This document shows, one piece after another, positions 33,363 to 35,141 of a DNA stretch of 35,141 nucleotides. Position 1 is the first letter of the stretch; each line of letters opens with the position of its first letter. Source of the stretch: Elusimicrobiota bacterium (GTDB lineage: Bacteria; Elusimicrobiota; Elusimicrobia; 2-02-FULL-39-32); assembly GCA_016180425.1 (NCBI GenBank), contig JACPBF010000019.1, positions 1 through 35,141 of the forward strand, read 5' to 3'. The notes under the pieces were generated by a model. It saw only the letters and a list, made by a program, of their open reading frames with translations, made no database searches and was not told where the DNA came from. The position numbers were made by a program, and so were the translations under genes.

Positions 33363-33821
33363 TTAATTGCAGATTTCTCTGGTTCCTTGACATTCGCTGC
33401 ATTCTACTTTGCCTCTTCCATTGCAGGTAAAACACTTATCTTTTATAAAGCCTTGCGCATGGCAGGTAAAACATTCAGTTCGTTTAAATCCACCGCCGCC
33501 GCAAACGTAACAGCTGTATTTTACAAACCCGCTGCCTTGGCAGGAATAACAAGTTTCCTTATTTGATCCAGTAAACCCTGCGCCTTGGCAAGTTTTACAA
33601 AGAGAGGTTAGTTGTCCTGATCCTTCACAGGTGTTGCAATGGTTATCAAAATATCTTCTGCCATTACAGGAATAACACTCCTTATCATGCTCTCCAGATC
33701 CAGGGCAATCTTGGCAGGTTATAAATCCGGTTCCACTGCATCTAGTACATTGATAACATGCGGAAAAAACAATGCCTGTCAACAACATCACCAGTGTAAA
33801 CGATTTCATAAAAACTTTCAT
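33363..33821 (-). CDS. exported Cys-rich protein with ten DnaJ-type CXXCXGXG repeats
   Basis: The 152-residue protein has a signal sequence (hydrophobic FTLVMLLTGIVFSAC, 8-22) and then only cysteine repeats. Ten CXXC knuckles follow one another every 10-13 residues, beginning CTRCSGTG, CQDCPGSG, CYSCNGRR and ending CSECQGTR. Most have the XGXG tail of the DnaJ zinc-binding domain, which itself has four. C22 could be a lipoprotein-modified cysteine (VFSAC is a poor lipobox) or just the first residue after cleavage. There is no J domain. It probably binds about five zinc ions or forms many disulfides outside the cytoplasm (inference). The ATG lies exactly 6 nt after an extended -10; an in-frame ATG at codon 5 is an alternative start. 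Confidence 0.87.
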   Translation of the reverse strand: MKVFMKSFTLVMLLTGIVFSACYQCTRCSGTGFITCQDCPGSGEHDKECYSCNGRRYFDNHCNTCEGSGQLTSLCKTCQGAGFTGSNKETCYSCQGSGFVKYSCYVCGGGGFKRTECFTCHAQGFIKDKCFTCNGRGKVECSECQGTREICN

Positions 33822-33827
33822 AAAGTT

Positions 33828-33836
33828 ATTCTAACA
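33828..33836 (-). promoter_or_regulatory. extended -10 element before the Cys-rich gene
   Basis: TGTTAGAAT followed by AACTTT and ATG on the minus strand. Standard spacing puts the transcription start at the A of ATG; there is no Shine-Dalgarno. Confidence 0.6.
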
Positions 33837-33898
33837 GAATTGGAAGTGATTTGTCTTCAACTTTTTGTAAATTTTTTGTGACAAAAATGAAAAGTTTC

Positions 33899-33933
33899 AT
33901 TGACTCCCTCTTTGCGGGGGCAATCGAGTCAAT
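33899..33933. repeat. inverted repeat ATTGACTC / GAGTCAAT
   Basis: Perfect 8-bp arms at 33899-33906 and 33926-33933 around a GC-richer centre that can add a few pairs (CCTC with GGGG). It sits between the divergent Cys-rich and polyketide synthase genes, 27 nt before the latter's ATG. No T run follows, so an operator or 5'-leader hairpin is more likely than a terminator. Confidence 0.45.
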
Positions 33934-33959
33934 CCCTAATTTAGTTGAAATTTATAACA

Positions 33960-35009
33960 ATGATTAAAATAGTTGGTATCCATACCGCAGTCCCACCCCT
34001 TTCTCTAACCCAAGAGCAGTCTTTGAAATTTATTCTTAAGAATTTTAAAACAAGCCCAGCCTGCAGAAAACTTTATAAAAAAGTTCTTACCAATAAAGGG
34101 ATTGCTAAGCGCCACTTTGTCTTTGATAAACTTGAAGATGTTCTAGAAAAAGATCTTGATAAAATTAACCACAGATTTGAAGAAAAGGCTTTAAACTTAT
34201 CTGCGCAATCTCTTCTAGGGGCTTTATCAAAAGCTAAAATTAAACCAGAAGAGCTTGATTTTTTAGCTGTGAGCACATGCACCGGATATCTCTGCCCAGG
34301 ATTGTCAGCTCAATTAATTGGGAAATGCGATTTAAGAAAGGATGTAAGAACTCTAGATGTAGTAGGCATGGGCTGCGGCAGCGCTCTCCCTGCCATGGAA
34401 CAGTGCCATAATTTTTTGCATGCCTATCCAAAAGCTGTTGCAGCGTTTGTTTCCACGGAAATTTGTTCTTCAGCTATTTTTGTAGAGGACTCTGCGGATT
34501 TGGTCATTTCTAATGGAATTTTTGCAGATGGTTCTGCATCTTTAGTTTTGAAAAATATGGAAGAAGCTGGGATTGCCGAACTTTGCATGTTTCACTCTTT
34601 AACTTACCCTGAATGGAAAGAGACTTTACGATTTAAAACTGAAATGGGGCGTTTACGCAATGTTCTGGGGAAAGATGTTCCGCAACAGGCAGGTAAATCA
34701 GTAGAGGCAGTTGTAAAACAATGTTTATTAAAGATGGGTTTGAAAAAGTCTGATGTAGCGCATTGGATTCTTCACTCAGGAGGTTCTAAGGTGCTAGACC
34801 AAATTCAAAAAGTTCTTGGGTTGAGCGATAAAGAGGTATTTCCTTCCAGGGAGATTTTAAAAAATTTTGGAAATATTTCTTCTCCCACGGTTCTTTATGT
34901 TTTAAATGAAATATTAAATTCCAGCCTGCCCCCAAAACCAAATGATTTGGGTTTAATGGTTGCTTTTGGAGCTGGATTTTCTGTGCATGGATGTGTCCTC
35001 CGGTTTTAG
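33960..35009 (+). CDS. type III polyketide synthase (chalcone/stilbene synthase family)
   Basis: Homodimeric ketosynthase, 349 residues, that extends acyl-CoA starters with malonyl-CoA without an acyl carrier protein. The complete Cys-His-Asn triad is visible: C139 in VVGMGCGSALPAME, H272 in HWILHSGG and N305 in NFGNISSPTVLYVL. The GAGFSVHGCVLRF ending matches the family's C-terminal strand. Bacterial members make pyrones, alkylresorcinols or tetrahydroxynaphthalene; the product cannot be told here. The ATG was preferred over an in-frame TTG 15 nt upstream. There is no Shine-Dalgarno. A possible short frame starts 3 nt after the stop but is soon inside a repeat. Confidence 0.93.
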   Translation: MIKIVGIHTAVPPLSLTQEQSLKFILKNFKTSPACRKLYKKVLTNKGIAKRHFVFDKLEDVLEKDLDKINHRFEEKALNLSAQSLLGALSKAKIKPEELDFLAVSTCTGYLCPGLSAQLIGKCDLRKDVRTLDVVGMGCGSALPAMEQCHNFLHAYPKAVAAFVSTEICSSAIFVEDSADLVISNGIFADGSASLVLKNMEEAGIAELCMFHSLTYPEWKETLRFKTEMGRLRNVLGKDVPQQAGKSVEAVVKQCLLKMGLKKSDVAHWILHSGGSKVLDQIQKVLGLSDKEVFPSREILKNFGNISSPTVLYVLNEILNSSLPPKPNDLGLMVAFGAGFSVHGCVLRF

Positions 35010-35012
35010 CGA

Positions 35013-35141
35013 ATGATGACCTATATTTTTCGTCGAATTCTGACCGAGCTTTGTGCGACTGGAGGAGACGTCCCAAAGGGACAGTCCCTCAACGAAGTAG
35101 CACTCGTCCCATCGGGGACAGTCCCATTCCTTAGAAAAGAT
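35013..35141 (+). CDS. possible start of a downstream gene, running off the window
   Basis: A frame opening with ATGATG 3 nt after the polyketide synthase stop reads MMTYIFRRILTELC and stays open to the window edge. From about residue 17 it passes through REP-like repeat DNA. The position fits a tailoring enzyme linked to the polyketide synthase, but the frame may be a truncated remnant or chance. No function is assigned. Confidence 0.2.
   Translation, partial: MMTYIFRRILTELCATGGDVPKGQSLNEVALVPSGTVPFLRKD
35061..35141. repeat. REP-like sequence with two GGGACAGTCCC palindromes
   Basis: GGGACAGTCCC occurs at 35078-35088 and 35115-35125, each preceded by a GTCCC-N3/4-GGGAC hairpin (35070-35082; 35106-35119). 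GGGGACAGTCCC-type palindromes are commonly found beside IS200-like (RAYT) transposases in other bacteria, so a mobile element may start beyond the edge (inference). GGAGGAGACG at 35061-35070 recurs inverted at 64-73. Confidence 0.5.

Noticed and set aside
33899-33933. Rho-independent terminator between the divergent genes
   Set aside because: The inverted repeat has no following T run on either strand, and both flanking genes are transcribed away from it.

Overview
The window looks like chromosomal DNA of an AT-rich, uncultivated diderm bacterium. The gene mix fits Omnitrophota (candidate phylum OP3) or a close relative: an archaeal/OP3-type translation-elongation-factor-like protein, UMF1 transporter, secreted M16 protease pair, VanZ protein and scattered biosynthetic genes. 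This assignment is inference from gene content, not a search. Nearly all of the window is coding. No rRNA, tRNA, CRISPR array or transposase gene was seen, and no gene-free stretch exceeds about 300 bases.

Layout. 1-7063 is on the minus strand. A strong sigma70-type promoter (7098-7126) drives a GAF/degenerate HD-GYP protein and rsmI, which overlap. A 170-bp near-perfect palindrome follows, then argC, a small zinc-ribbon gene, argJ, glyA, a hypothetical gene, a VanZ-like gene and a probable 48-residue basic protein. 7324-11728 (+) holds an RmlD-like reductase overlapping dnaE (replicative polymerase). A stand-alone receiver lacking its phosphoacceptor Asp (-) and a RluD-type pseudouridine synthase (+) follow. 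13186-17263 (-) holds wecB and, one base downstream, a gene for a large exported protein built of about fifty short aromatic/proline beta repeats.

17364-21844 (+) is a haem module: a fused HemD-HemE protein, hemH, and a hemY-type protoporphyrinogen oxidase split by a -1 frame change at an A8 tract. A multi-spanning membrane protein (-) diverges from two M16 zinc-protease-family genes (one catalytic, one not). These run on through an EVE-domain gene, mnmE, a CDF cation exporter, a Lys-rich EF-Tu-domain-II-like protein, a UMF1 transporter, mnmG and an aldo/keto reductase. MnmE and MnmG act together on U34 of tRNA. The right end has a secreted protein with ten CXXCXGXG repeats (-), a type III polyketide synthase (+), and a GC-richer REP-like sequence running off the window.

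Three patterns stand out. (1) A family of palindromic, MITE-like repeats with TTTAA at both ends lies against gene ends and supplies the last 24 codons and stop of rsmI. (2) Several genes have an extended -10 promoter 6-10 nt before the start codon and no Shine-Dalgarno sequence, suggesting leaderless mRNAs. (3) Several proteins are degenerate or rearranged versions of known families: HD-GYP without metal ligands, a receiver without its Asp, an M16 without HXXEH, and the HemD-HemE fusion.
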